A stretch of 64,000 nucleotides of DNA from Gracilariopsis chorda (GCA_003194525.1 NBIV01000258.1:1-64000), one strand, 5' to 3'. Shown: positions 11,291 through 24,345, counted from the first letter of the stretch. Numbers and translations are program-made. Notes: generated by a model not told the origin, from the letters alone.

Positions 11291-14200
11291 GGTCCAGGGA
11301 GTTGAAATCCTGTGTTCAGCGTGTAATGAAGAATACTAAAGAAAACTATGGTGCGAACCGTGTGCAAGCCATAGGGAGGGGATTCCAAACACAAAGCCGG
11401 AGGCTTTGTCGTCATGGTTACGCTGTATATGTCGCACACCCTAATCCGAGCTTACGGGATTTGTCTATGTACTCTCGGAGTGCTGTATATAAGGGCTCCT
11501 ATTCTCGCATCGTGCTGTGTCTACCGTATCATGCAAGGTGTGTATCCAACAGAAGAACTCTTTGGATTACCAAGACTTGGTTTGAAGAGCACTCCACAAC
11601 TAAAGGGCTTTACTGTTGCGAACTGTCATATTTGTTCGTCCAAAAAGCTGAGATCTGGTGCCTGTGTTTTTGATCAGAGGCTGCTCCTTCGCGCTTTAGG
11701 TGCACGAATGAACAGCAAAATCCCCTTTTTATAGTCCCTGGTGCCTAACAGACAACCTACGCAACGCTAAGGTAGACGGAAACTGTGAACGGTATTTTTT
11801 GAATAAATAACGGGGGTGATGACAACCGCTAAAGCTGCCCAAACATAGGGAAAATAGAACGACAAAAATGAGTTAAAATGCAAACAAGAAAAGAATTTCA
11901 GGTAAATGGCCGGCACAAAGATAAGAAAAACACCTGTGTGTCTCCACAACACCACAGAATTAAACGTAGAGTAAGAAGCAAGCTGTCAACAACGACCAAC
12001 GAAGTGCCACGATTAGACACCGAGAGTACCGAAGAAAAAACATGGCCAGTCACCTAGTGTCTATCCGCCCGGATGTAATGTTGCTAAATGATTATTTGAA
12101 GGTTTTGAACCTTTTATACACGAATCAGAATCAAAAGTACGTTTTTGATATCAAAAAGGCTGTTTTCTGAAGCTCTGTAGTAAATTCGACATATTTTTCA
12201 AGGACATCTCTATTAAACCATCTGGTTGTCTTATGTTTCTGCTTCTTACCGAGCATAAACAACAGAGGGTTAGAATTTCTGCTGTACAAAAACAAGTTGC
12301 ATAACTTCTACGGACTACAAAAGGCAAAAAAATCGATCAAATTAACTAAAATTTAAGGTTACGTTGATTGTTTTGAGCTCATATGAGGTTAACGGTCCCA
12401 TAGTCCCTAAAGACCAATCTCAGAAAACCAGCAGTAAATGAAAACTGATAGAAGTCGAGAAGGCCCAGGAAAAAACGAAAAATAATTGAACACTTGAAAA
12501 CAATAAAAAATGAAAATATAGAACTTTTAAATGAAGCGCACTACCTGCGGAATAGAGGATAAAAATAAAGAAAGAGAAAGGGTTGAGAAGGAAGCTTGAA
12601 TGGTGGTATTTTTAATTGGCGGGTGTGTTTGCTACAGTAATTTTTCACGGAAGAAAAACGTTAACAGGACCAAACTTTTCTATATAAAGAATCGAGACTA
12701 AGCGACTATAGCAACAATGCACCGGATTTTCACGGATGCTGCCCTAATAATCATAAGTTGTACAGAACACATACTTCATGCAAACTTTGTATCAAGTATA
12801 CGTGAAGCGATAGAATCCTTCTTTTCTCTTTGCTTTTCCCAAAAATCTATATCCTACAGCAAATATGTCCCTAGCATACACTGTGAACGTAAATAATCTG
12901 GGTTTCGCTGAAGTATCTCCACAAGTTTGATTGAAATCAAAACTGAGATCCATTTGTAAATGTTCCTTGCTTCCACGCCATTGTTTCGTCAGTTTTCAAT
13001 ACTTTTATCTTTATTCATGGCCCTATAGGCACAATTCCATTCTTTCGCAAGCGCAACCTGTCCTCTCTTTATGTTCTGACAACCCATTTAAAGGCGAAAA
13101 CCCCTAAACTACTGTTTTTCAAGAAGATATTGAGAGCAGGGCGTATTCTCATGTCTTCCAAAAGAGGTGAACCAGAAGAATAACGTACCGAAGTGACATC
13201 TGTTCAATTCAGGTAAAATTGGACCCTTGGAGTTTTGGGTAAAATTGAGTATGAATTACGTTTGGTGTTCTGGTACCTTTACAGGTAATTTATATGATGT
13301 CTGGAGCAGAAGGACGCCTGGCAAGCGTGCGAGTTTTCATTCACTGTTGGCGTGATTAACAAGTTTCTTGTTGCGCCGTGGCTGTCCGTGCCGCCCAGTA
13401 ACACAAATATCACGACTAAAAGCGTGGTGTACTACAGTAGTAGTGTTCTTAATTTACTATGACAGAATATTACTTCAGGCAGGAAGGTTCCGCCGTTTCA
13501 CCCTGAAGTAAAGATAAGATGATTAGGCTCTGATTTTAGTGCATGCGTGAGTTGAAGAGCTTCCCCTGGAGTCTCAATGCATTTGGATACGTTATAATCA
13601 CTTGCATAGTGTCTTTCAGGATACTTGAGCTGTTTTGCCCTCTGGTTGTGCCTATTTCTTAACTGTCATCACCATTTTGGTTATCAATATTACTGGGAAA
13701 GCAGCTCGTTGTTCGCCTCAATTTGGGCTTTTTGTGCTGCAGTACCCTGAAAAGAGGAAAGACACACCAGTGTGTTCGAGATTCTTCTCTGTAGGGTAGC
13801 AACAGTAAACAGAGCCCTCTCAGTTAGGGGGACTAGTCGAGCGTAACTTCGAGACTACCCGCCACGACGGGCTTTCAAGTGTACGGTAAATACCGGAAAT
13901 GGGTCGCGAGAGAGCGAAAAAAAAAAAACACCGATAAACTGGGGTGTGTTATCAGTACAAGGGAAAAATAAGAAAGGGTGGAGAACATGCAATTCAGATA
14001 GATATGGCGTCGCGCAATGCAGTATGAGATGCCACAAGGTGGACCAACTAGTCTTGTACTGGGAGTTGGCTCCCCAACGATTTTTTCCAAGTACCAGGGG
14101 TTCCTGAGTCAGAACCGAACACTTTGTTGTTGTCTTTATCATTGCGCGACCTGGAGCGGCTACACCCTTAAGTAATGTTGGTGCAGGCTTACTATAAAAC

Positions 14201-14560
14201 AGTCATTACTAGAATAGTTAATTAAGAACAGAATTACTCCTAGATGTTAAGTGCAAACATTACTACTAGTGCACTAACATTGCCAAAGTCACAAGTGAAC
14301 TAATAACCTTTAAAGAATGCGCAAGTAGCCTCGATAGCGAGTAACTGACCTCTTATTCATGTATCGAGTTAATAAGCCGCGGTACAGAACTCATTTATAT
14401 GATTCGCATTTCGTGAGAACCTCCCACGAACGCGTTGCACTACACTTTTCCGAGCTTGTTGAATGAGCATCACCCTCACTTTTGGGTGTTTTCCAGGTTT
14501 CCGCACTAGCCACCAGGTTGTTACCTTCCTCCTTGGTCCTTTCCTCTTTTCCATCTTTTC
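11291..14560. other. No gene recognised; AT-rich interior
   Basis: The 11,400-11,740 stretch has short plus-strand frames downstream of a TATA-like box. From about 11,950 to 13,850 the sequence is AT-rich with almost no reading frames. From 13,850 to 14,560 short minus-strand frames occur without recognisable motifs. No inverted-repeat-bounded unit, RNA gene or tandem array was noticed. Confidence 0.5.
11486..11494 (+). promoter_or_regulatory. TATA-box-like element
   Basis: TATATAAGG is followed by GCTCC. The same word, TATATAAGGGC, occurs at 44,590 in front of another short ORF. It may be the core promoter of a solo LTR or another element, but no gene downstream is convincing. Confidence 0.25.
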
Positions 14561-14589
14561 CTTTGGATTCTCCTAGTGCAGGAACACCG

Positions 14590-17500
14590 CTTAATTTACA
14601 AGGGTTCGCATATCAAGCTGACCTTCTGGTTCAGCAGTCCTTGGTATCACCTCAGTAGGTAATGCCGGTGGCCACCTCGGCTTTACACCCGAGCACCATG
14701 TGTTTCGGTGGGCTCTATCAATGAGCCTACCTAACAAGAGGGTCATGCGACAAAGAACTTGGGAGGCTTTCCTGTCTATGGAAATTGCTTCATAAGTGAT
14801 CGATTTATTTACAATTTTTTGATCACATGGTGCGTTTTGGTGCTGTTACAGTGGTTGAACGAATCTATCAATATCTTTTCTGTTGCCACAGTTCCTTGGA
14901 AACTTCTTGACCCGCGTTTGTTGAAGTCCCAAACAGTCGGTCAATTCCCATGCACTGTGTCGCCACTAGCCCCTAGCTATCGGACTGGTTCTGCCGATGC
15001 TCTTGGACCCTTGCAGGTTGCACGGCGCACGCGGACATCCCTTCGAGAACTTTTGGACAACAACGAGGTTGATCGGAATATCCGAATAATGCCCTCGGTT
15101 CCGTCTGCCACACTGGCTATAACCCAGGCGGTACCATCCTCAGTGGTCGAAACGCCGTCTGCACCTCACACTTTTGTAGAACCTGTTGAGATTGGTCGGC
15201 TAGAGTCGATGATCCACATATCTAAACTGGCCCATATGTCTTTCCTCGAAAACGTGAACAACTTCGTCCCCACCTTCAAAATGTCGAAGTTCAGGGTGTT
15301 TCGGGATATATCCAACTCTTAAATCGAGACGTGAAATCTACTTTGGAATTTATGGGTGGCCCATGTACCTTTTTCAAGGATTACAAGAAGTTTGTCGACG
15401 ATGTCCAGGCTGCCTTGGAACGTGTGCACGTTCCTCTGGATAAGCTGGAAGGGACCATGCTTATGGGTATAGGAGTGCCCATGGAAGCCGAAGACGAGTT
15501 CGTTTCTATCGAATTGACTTGCTGTTCGGACAAAAAACAGGCTCTTATAGTCAAGGAGAAAGTTCAATATGTTGACTCAGATACGTCAGATTCACACTCT
15601 GATCGCCGCTGCGCTCATTCAACGTCAGATTCGTCAGATCCCCATAATGGCCAGAAGAATTCCCGTGCAACGAATTCTAAACCAACTTATACTTCCCGGG
15701 TAGTTTTTCCCTCTCTTGAGAGAGGTGGAAGTCACCTAGCACTGAAAGACTTGAAACCCATGAGTCTGTTTCATCGAAACCTGTCGCCGTATCGTAATTA
15801 TCGATTGCATGATTCTTCATGTACGAGGTATGCATGAGGAACAGGTAGGGTGAAGAAGTAAATTAAACGCATGAACATTACTCTCCAGTCTAGTTATTTG
15901 TCAGGAAAAGATGCAATTTTGGTGCTTGACTTACTAGCCAGGTTCTTTCAAGATCCTGATATACTCTGCATGTGTGAGGCCGAAGCGTATCTCACATTAT
16001 TCTAACCGGTATGACTGAAGGTCAGTTCGATTCCGTTCGAGGAAGTCCACTAGAAACTCGGAAGGAGGGGTAACCTGCCGGCCTGCAGCGGTTTAATAAT
16101 TTTTGAGGTAATACCCTACGGAAAACGGAATCTATACGGCGATGATGGCTTTACGTGATACAAAAGAAACTTCTTGTGAATCTGAAACTTTCTATTCAAC
16201 AATCTAAATAAAGCCTTTCACTAATGTGGTAATTTGTAATCCGCTCAAGAGCAGTGTAAAGTGTTCTTTCATGCATTTAATCCCGCGATAGGTACTAGCG
16301 CTCATTGCGCAACAAAGTACGCATAAAAGCGAGATTTTCTATTTGAACTGGTCTAGTATGCCCAAACCGAGAGAGAAACTCACCGTGCACGGAGTTGACC
16401 AAAACGCCATTCAGCGTGGTTTCTTCTGTTAGAGAAGTCATCACAGTCAATTTCATTACTCCAGGTGAAGATCGCAAACGCGGATATAGACAATGTTCAT
16501 TACGCGGGCAATTACCCTAGTTCGTTTGGGAATACGGACGTGCAACCAACCTCTGCGCCAATTTCGGAGTAAGACCCCGATTTGTACACTGAGGGGACAT
16601 GGATGTAGGCCACTATGCTAGCGCATGTGTCAAACAGATGGCTTCTTACCTACCCCAGATGGGTAGTACCGCAACCAAAGCTCCGAATTGGCAGCAATCG
16701 TCAAGAAGGTAAAGGGACACCGTCTATCTGTCACGGACGTTTCTATTATAGTCATATCGCCCCGAGATGTGACTTAAAAGTCCGGGCTGTGCCCAACATT
16801 ATCGTGAATTACGAAACGCTGATCTCAGCCAATCGGGTCCAAGTGCTGAGTACTTCTTATGAAGAGTTGAAAGCATGACACCCTAACGCCACACTGGTAC
16901 GAACAGATATTGCCGTGGATATACCAGGTCATAATCAACAGGTGGACGCGGGCTTACCCACGAATGGGATTACCTCCGGTTCCCACCATAAGATGGTGAC
17001 GCTGAAGTCTGTGAATAACTCCTTGGGAAACTAGAATCGAGAGTCTGCCTCACTGAACGGAGGTCTTCTGAGCTAAATTTGACTCCCAAGACGGTACAGG
17101 TTCATTCCTTAGCCGTCAGGATCCTCACGAGAAAATTGGCTGCAACCGACCTGAAATTGGAATCCACCGCAGTTTTACGTCGTTCATAGATGTGTTCTCA
17201 AAGTGTCCGTATTCGGGACAAAGCTTTTGTCATGGCCAAAAGAAACTACAAAGTTCATGCCAACCTCGGCCTGTCGAACCCATATATACTTCGAAAGTTA
17301 CCTGTTTTAGATACGAGGGCTGCGCCCAACCTTTTCAATTCTGAACTTGGACCCCTGGTCCTTCGGACTCACATTTACTCTGAACCAGGCCTGGACTTTG
17401 CTGAAGCAAACAAAAAGCTCCTAACTACCGTGGGATACATTCCTCTCGTTGTGAGACTGGGTACCTGTATGGCTCAACTGGAATTTCTCGTGTGCTATAT

Positions 17501-18240
17501 ACTCATGGTACCAGACATTCTTTGCTTTGACTCCTGTCATCTCTTTGTCGAAGCAATGCGCACACGCGCAAAAAACGTAGAAGTAGGAAATGGTTTTGCT
17601 TTACCGATTGTTCAGAACGCGCTCAAGCGTGCTACGTAGAATCGGGCGCCCAAACCGGCTGCTCACGAAGTGCAGAACGCGGATACCGTTTCTACGAAGC
17701 TTCATCTTGCTCACTCAGGTTCCGTATCACTAGAGTTGCAAGTATGGGCCACAGATGCTTCCAATCAGAGTTCAAACCATTTGTTTCAACCACTACCGTC
17801 GTTATACGACGACCATCACCTCTTACTTGGGAACGGAGACGTATCGAGCATCCCTCATGTTCCTTTCAAGGTTTTGGTTGCTAAATGTGGCAAACCCACT
17901 CAGTAGTTAGTCAAAAAGTAAGTCCTGGGTTTTTTTCTCTAACAATCGCGGGTTATCGTGCCAATGAACATTCTAGTGGCCGCTTTCTTCGATATGGAAC
18001 ACCCTAAAGAAGGGAACAGTAACACCGTCAACGCTGAGCGTAATTCGGAACCCCACGTCAAAATTGAACGAACTACGAAAACTTGTGCGCTACCACCTGT
18101 TTCAGAAAAGGCAAAGCCAACAGAGGAACTTGAGAAGCTCGGCTTGCACCATTTTTCTGACTCTCACTGCAAGAAGCTACGCAATATGTGTTGCATCACC
18201 AGTATTCCCTTCGAAGGATTCAGTAGCTCGCGGTGATCCG
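14590..18240 (+). mobile_element. Old partial Ty3/gypsy element (element B), broken
   Basis: Plus-strand readings match element E piece by piece. In gag, DLKPMSLFHR near 15,750 corresponds to GLKPLPCTNP of E, and GKDAILVLDLL near 15,910 to GKDPILVFDFL. At the start of the protease region, MAKRNYKVHANLGLS near 17,232 corresponds to MARRNYKIYANVGSS. An acidic, serine-rich patch near 15,560-15,640 matches the one in E. Recognisable sequence ends near 18,240, before reverse transcriptase, and no right LTR was seen, so only the gag-protease side survives. It is broken in many places and is older than E. The leader near 14,655-14,760 shares words with repeat copies X and Y. Confidence 0.7.
14655..14760 (+). 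repeat. LTR- or leader-like repeat, copy Z
   Basis: CTCGGCTTTACACC, GGTGGGCTCTA and GAGCCTACCTAACAAGAGG follow the same order as the matching words of copy Y (3,245-3,330) with several differences. It lies directly upstream of the gag part of element B. This is the reason for interpreting X and Y as fragments of the same family. Confidence 0.4.
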
Positions 18241-19789
18241 CACAAATAACCTTACGAATAGGGGTGCTACTTGCAGTGACGAGGTAGTATAGATTTAACT
18301 GAGGTTGGGTGCGGAGTGAGTACGTGTTAACAAGGCGGAAGAGTGGAGTAGTATGGTTTGGTTGGCACGGTGATCCTCAAGTCATAAACTAGATTCGGAA
18401 GTCCAAGTGAGGATCCAAGACAAGGGACTTGGGTTCATGCACGCTTGTCAGTTCAGTGTACTGAGGTTCACACACTGACAGTGGTTAAGTACTGCGAAAT
18501 GCCGCGCCTAGGTTCTGAGCTGCAAAAATATATATAGATATTCTAGTCGACTGTGCCGTGGCAGGCACCTACTGTTTGAAAGCCAAAGTAGTTGTAAAAT
18601 CCACATATGAGTGGCACCGTTCTGTGCGTTCGCTAATAGCCCCTATGGATATCCTCAGTTACCAGAAAATGCCTGCATGGTATGAAACCTCGTGAGCGAC
18701 GTGGTCAAGAAGTGCACTTCGGATCGCCGAAAACGGGACTGACGCCAAACAGCACTAATAGTAGACCCAAGCAACGTAATTCGTCTGTGTGAACACAATC
18801 CACGAGGTCATTCTCGTCTTCTTTGGTTTGAAACTAAATCTGTACAGCAACGTCCCAAGACGTTAAATGCCCTCAAGTTGTTCGAATACTTGCTCTCCAG
18901 GAGTTTGAAATCAGTACACAATCCCTCCCTATAACTACGGCACGGGAGTAAATCCGAAGGTATATCGGAAGCAATAAAGGACGTGGTTGGGAGATTTGGT
19001 ACGCAATCGGTGTGAAGCACCGTGTCCGCAGCTGAACCCAGAAGAAAATTGGGAAGGTAAGAAAAAGAAGAGAACCCGGCGATTCGTGTGGAAAGCAGGT
19101 GCAGACCCGGCGGAAGAATGAGAAAAAATGGAAGTAGAAGCGCCCCACGGCCAGCCACAAAGTAACGACAGCAGTGACGGCAGCAGATCCAATGTTAAGG
19201 CGGAGTTCTAACCTGCACACAGGGATAAGGACAAATGAGACACACGGTCAATGTAACAACCAGAAGATCCTGGGCGATCTGGGTGGATTATTATATTCAC
19301 CTGCTGGCTGTGGGACTCCTCAGAGAGAAAAACACCTTCCCAGCTGACTACGTTAGAGCCGGACACTCGGTCGTCAAGAACAACTCAAAGATTGAGTGTA
19401 ACTCGATTGCCTTTTAGTAGTTTGTGGTGATGGCCGAAATTGCGATTACTTATATACGAAAACTATCTAATTTATACCATTCAGGAGCCAAAAACGTATC
19501 ATACGTGTTCCTCCAAGACAGCTGGTCTGCAGTATGACTGGTATAACAAAAGTAAACCATTCCACCATGGAACCAACAAAATCGTTTATCACCGTCAAAT
19601 ATTCCTGATTCACCTTCCAAGATACTGGTATCAACCAGAATGGATTGCTCTAAAAATCCTTCTCCTGAGACCGAGTATAACCATAAGCAGGCGGGAATCC
19701 TTGGAGCGGAGAGCGAAAAGCAATCCATCTCCGCATAACGTTATCATTGATACCTGGTCACGTGCACTTCGGCGAGCCAAATTGTACTT
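18241..19789. other. No gene recognised
   Basis: Short frames occur on both strands with no domain signature. The stretch lies between the end of gypsy element B and the helicase end of the Helitron. The Helitron terminus may fall inside it, but no hairpin-plus-CTRR end was identified with confidence. Confidence 0.4.
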
Positions 19790-22030
19790 CACAGCACCGA
19801 GAGCACTACCGGATCACTGGTCCTATACTCTATACAGTCAAAATAATCTAACTTTTTAAAGAAGGTACCATCTATTATAAGGATCAATAATAAACGACGG
19901 AGACAACACCTCATCCTCACAGAGAGTCGATACCACATCAGAACAATATCCTGATAGGCAGGGTATTTGAGTTCAAAGAGCTTTCGTGAAAGCATAGACG
20001 CCACATTCACGACGAGCAGTTGTATTTCGCCAAGCATTTCGACACGTTGAGATCGCTGCACCCATTCCAAGAAGTCTGTGTAAAGTGCGGCCATTTTTTA
20101 AAACTATGCTGCAATGCCTGGTGTCCCAATCATTTCGGCGAGCATTCGTTTCGACTCAATGCTATCGCGAAGGATATTGATCACGTATGACTTTCTAGTT
20201 CCAGCGAGTTGTTGCACAAAGAACACGTTTCCTGCATTGCTTGTACGCTCTTGGAGCGCCTTTCATTGTTTCAATTTCGGCAAGGATAATGTCAAAGACT
20301 TATCCCTGTCGAGCATTTAACTTAGCGAATCTTGACTCCAACGATGATGCATTTCGTACCATGCGTGCATCTCGAATTGTTGTAGCTCTATTTCCCTAGG
20401 CCATTTTTTGGAACATTCTGCTTTAAGTGCTGCGAGAATAATCTGTTGTCGCCAACCAGTCGCTCACCGTGCTGGTCTGAGATTTCCAACATTCGCCGAT
20501 ACATTTATTGCTTTCGTTCCTGCTCATCGCCATGGTATGCATCGCGACATAGCGCATCACAGTTCTTGACGGCCATTCACTGTGAGTCTCCGCCTTGCTC
20601 GTATATTGCACCAACCAAATGTCTTAGCTCTGAGGGCGTGCGGTACATTTCCACTGTTCTTTGAAACGAATTGTCAAACTCGGTTACGTCGGCGAGCTGG
20701 CTGCATGCAATCGCCATTTCATGATACGTTTCATACTGCTGTCCATTTAAATTCCTTGTTTCTTCGTAATAGCTAAAGTGGTGATTCATCAGAAGCACGC
20801 AAAGATAAAATAGCTCAATGTCAGACGGTGAGATCCCTCTGATCCTTGCGACCCGATGGTTCTCTTTCGTGCGCTCTATAACGAACATGAACCGATCGCG
20901 GTCGTCGGTGGGCATCTGAGTGCTTTTTGGGTCATAGGGGGTCAGCTAAAGCGCCGGAAACGCGTGATACAGACGCAGTTTTTCAAAGTACGAAAGTAGT
21001 CGAGGCTTGGATGTACTTCGGGTCTTGCAAAGTAACCCCCCAACGTAGACGGCAGCGATGCGGAAAACACATTGGGACATCTCAGCAGAAATGTTAGCTC
21101 TACTTCCAGATAAACGGCCAGTTGCTCTACTTTAGGTATGAGGTGGACATGGCAACCTCCAGACGTCCTTAAGCTGCATTGATGGAGCCCACCATAAGCT
21201 CACGCATGTATGCAGAAAGGTCGATCTTCACCTAGGCCTGCTGTTTCTGCTCGTTCTGCGTGCCTTTCTCACTGGTGCCACTCACGTTGAGCACTTTCTT
21301 TTGTGCTTTGGGATGCTCGAACACATACTTCATCGGATAAGCCACATACTTTCCTCCTTATATGTGTTCTACATTGATATTGGAGCGATACGTCTTGGTC
21401 ACAGTTGGAATGTACAGCACAATCTTGAGGCTTTCTTGCCTTCTTCTGCGATAGATAACGCAATTCTTGCTCTCTTCAATTTACTTCTCAGACACAAGCA
21501 TGGTCTTGGGGTATCCAAGTTGCAACGCCCAGCGCAATTCCAGCAATACGTGGAGTGGCGCTAGCTGTGTATGGACCGAGAAATGTCACATAACAATGGT
21601 TACTCACCGGTAAGGAACCCTTCTGCACTAGTCTGCCCTTCCATCAAATCAACGTCATCAACCACTCCTCTTTCCACCAACACGAAGATGTGGTTATATG
21701 GCACATTGCGCTTTTGAAACGCAATCTTTGATGCGGTCCCCAACCAATTCATTGCAAAGATATGCTCTTAATTCTTCTCAAGTCCTTCATGAAATCATTT
21801 GCGTCCTGTTTGTACACCTATGCAGTCAGATCCAGTCTTTCAGACGGTCGAAAGTGGTTACTCTGTGCCATAAACTCGCTTTGATTGTTGGTGTCTCCAT
21901 ACCAAAACCCTGGATGTACCATCTCCAGATTTTCATGGTGATTGGAACGAACAGAGGAAGGCAGTACTTCTGCATCACGATCGCCTGTACATCGTCGGGT
22001 TGTTTTCGCAACATGCGGCTGAGTTAACCG
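19790..22030 (-). mobile_element. Decayed Helitron (Rep and Pif1-like helicase)
   Basis: Read on the minus strand, the hallmarks come in the right order. There is a Rep segment DVQAIVMQKYCLPLFVPIT near 21,985. The Rep two-histidine region follows as FQKRNVPYNHIFVLVERG near 21,715, where the family usually has QKRGLPHAHI. A YPMKYVFEHPK word comes near 21,340. The spacer domain is FYLCVLLMNHHFSYYEETRN near 20,780, inside an open stretch at 20,577-20,915. A degenerate Walker A reads LAGTRKSYVINIL near 20,205, and a Walker B-like word VVNVASMLSRKLFEL lies near 20,000. The catalytic words are altered (no GKT in Walker A, NVAS for DEAS) and the frame changes repeatedly with internal stops, so the copy is inactive. 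The Rep N-terminus may extend further right. Confidence 0.75.
20577..20915 (-). pseudogene. Helitron transposase, Rep-helicase spacer
   Basis: This 112-residue minus-strand open stretch is the best-preserved part of the Helitron. It reads VARIRGISPSDIELFYLCVL and then LNGQQYETYHEMA and RTPSELRHLVGAIY. Those match the conserved spacer between the Rep and helicase domains of eukaryotic Helitrons, normally an R-x(n)-E-x-FYLR-LL region followed by F-x-EAC and TP-x-QLR. It is one fragment of a protein normally well over 1,000 residues long. Neighbouring pieces lie in other frames on both sides. Confidence 0.7.
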
Positions 22031-23461
22031 ACTCATCAAGCAGACATATACGTCCCATATGCGCAAGCTTGGATGGTGGCACATGACCGGTTTGTTTCTG
22101 TGCTTGCCGGATCTATTGGTCGTGTACAATGCGTGCCTGTTGTTCTCTCTTTAGAAAACGCAGTGGCATATTCTCAATATTTTTTTAGATGCGAAGCATT
22201 CACATCTGCAGCGATGGCCGACTGTTCAGAATTGTGTTCTCTGAGTTCAAATGCCGCTTCGCTTGCTCAGCCCAAATTGGCTTGGAGAGCTTTCAATCAT
22301 TGAGACTAAGACCGGAGATTTGCTATGTGGCGTTCCTTGCATCTAGATCTACGTTTATGTCAACTAGTTTGTGGTGATCGTCATAAGGATAGAGAAGAGG
22401 GAAATTGCCTTTCTCTGCACGTTTTGGATACGGGTTTCAGAAGTCGGTACCGCACTAGCGCATTTTTAGTCGAAATCGAAGCCTCCAGCTGCAGCTGCTG
22501 CTGCAGCACCATTGGAAGCCATTAGTACGGCGTGAAATCCTGTTACGGTTCCTTTGCCCAAGCTTGGCACTCGCCATTTGGCTCGGTACAGGTCATGTAG
22601 ATCAACCACGAGCGTTCTCATCATTATGGAACCTCCACTAAGAGCGTATTTCAGAAGAGGAACTTTACCTGAATTAGAAACATTGACTGTAGCGCTTTGT
22701 GTTCCTTCGTACCCAAGTACGTCTTCTTCTTGATACGCCGCTTTCAAGACGATATCCACGGCAGTCTTTGCATTTTACTGTTTTAGTTTTTCGTGTTGTT
22801 GCTTTCGAAACATAAGTCGGTATCGCTCCCGCACCACTTCTGGCTTCCACTGGATCACATCTTACAACTTGGGGATGATTTAGTTTACGTTTTTTTCCTG
22901 TATGAACGCATGTAGATTGGTGCGCATAGTGATACAGAACCAATGAAGGCGGAACAGCACCCCACAGAAAGCTATAGCGCGTGTTTTTCTAGTTCTGCAT
23001 GGGGTGAGCAAGAGCTGCACTACCCTTGAGCCTTAGAAGGAAAGTACTACCTCCCATCCCATATAACATGTCGATAAACGCTTGCATTTTCGGGAAAAGG
23101 GTATTAAAGTTGATGAAATGGACGTGAAACGCTTCCAGGCTTTACAGATTGCCCTAAGACTCGTTTCTGTGACTTTGGCGGAGCATTAAGCCATATAAAA
23201 GATTTTCTGACTCCGGAGCGCCACAATACGGTTATTTCTTTGTCAAGCAAACCACAACTGCAATACTTGCCGCTATGAATTCTCAATATCCGGTCTTGGT
23301 ACGCGGAGAAAAAGAGCGTGTGAGTGCTCACTGCACCCTCCGCATCGCCATTGACGGACTATGGGAAGCTTCTTAAACTCTGCAACGCTTGCACGGATCG
23401 CTGCATCATTCCACGCCCCAGGTTGCACGGGATCCAACGCGAGGTACACGCGATAGATTCT

Positions 23462-23911
23462 TCAATCAGGGCGCCCAGCAGACTTAATGATCGTGAAAAC
23501 AATCTGCTGCTGTGTCTCCTGTGGATGGCGTTGGTGGTGATGCTGCAATTGTAAGTGAGCCGGCGTGACCTCATGGTCCTCCAATTTCATCGGAACTGGC
23601 ATCTGTTCTTCATCTTGATCAGCTCGTGGAAGAGCAGATTGGTGTGACGGATGCAAGGGAGCAGAAGTGATCCCATCCTCTCCCAATTCCATCGGAGTTG
23701 GCATCTGTTATTCTTCTTGAAATTGAGGCACAGCAAGCTGCTGCGGCGGCTTTGAGGGATCTGCAGTGATCTCTTCTAGTTCCACTTCCATCCCAACGGG
23801 CATCTGTTCTTTTTCCTGAACTTGCATCAGACCATGCGCATCTTCCCCCACGGTTGTGTTGCTTTGATCATCCATACCAGGTGCAAGCATTTTTGAGAGA
23901 GGTGAAGGCAT
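23462..23911 (-). repeat. About 102-bp tandem repeat encoding Gln/Pro/acid-rich units
   Basis: On the minus strand three units begin EQMPVGMEVELEEITADP, QMPTPMELGEDGITSAPL and EQMPVPMKLEDHEVTPAH. The matching plus-strand word CATCTGTT starts at 23,600, 23,702 and 23,801, so the period is 99-102 bases. Each unit encodes about 34 residues rich in Gln, Pro and acidic side chains, with an internal stop between two units. Similarity kept at the amino-acid level suggests the array was once coding. Function is unknown. Confidence 0.55.
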
Positions 23912-24171
23912 CGGAATTGAAGGAACTTGAGGTATCGGAGAGGACGTTCGTAGTGCTCTCGCAATTTACTCACTTACCCCAGCGACGATTGTGCTGTCAG
24001 CAACGGTGACTAAGGTAGGTGAACGATTAATTTTGCCTTCTTTCACGATTCGACCAATGGGTACCATCTGGAGCGGGACAAACGGTTAATAGTGAAGATC
24101 GTCCAGCTCCTGGCATTGCTCCATCGATGTTGAACCTACGACATCCAAAGGTTTTACCTTATGCCACCTTT

Positions 24172-24345
24172 GTGCAACCTGGTCACTACCGGTTTGGCTC
24201 TGGACCCTTAAGAATTCGCCCTGGCACCTTCAACGTTCGTCCTGGCACATGCAGAATTCGTCTTGGCACTTCCAGAACTTATTATGACACTTTCGGAGTT
24301 AGCGCTGGCTCCACCAAAGTTCGGACGGGAACCTCTTCCCGTCAT
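24172..24345 (+). repeat. 21-bp tandem repeat encoding heptapeptides
   Basis: A 21-base unit centred on CTGGCAC recurs at about 24,179, 24,200, 24,221, 24,242, 24,263, 24,284 and 24,305. In the plus frame it encodes heptads such as SGPLRIR, PGTFNVR, PGTCRIR and LGTSRTY. The array is open over about eight units and stops near 24,352. Which strand, if either, is coding is not known. Confidence 0.6.

Noticed and set aside
5737-11295. Target-site duplication for element A
   Set aside because: The five bases outside the two LTRs (CAGAT and GGTCC) do not match, so none is claimed.
24172-24345. CRISPR-like array
   Set aside because: The repeats are contiguous 21-mers without spacers and the genome is eukaryotic.
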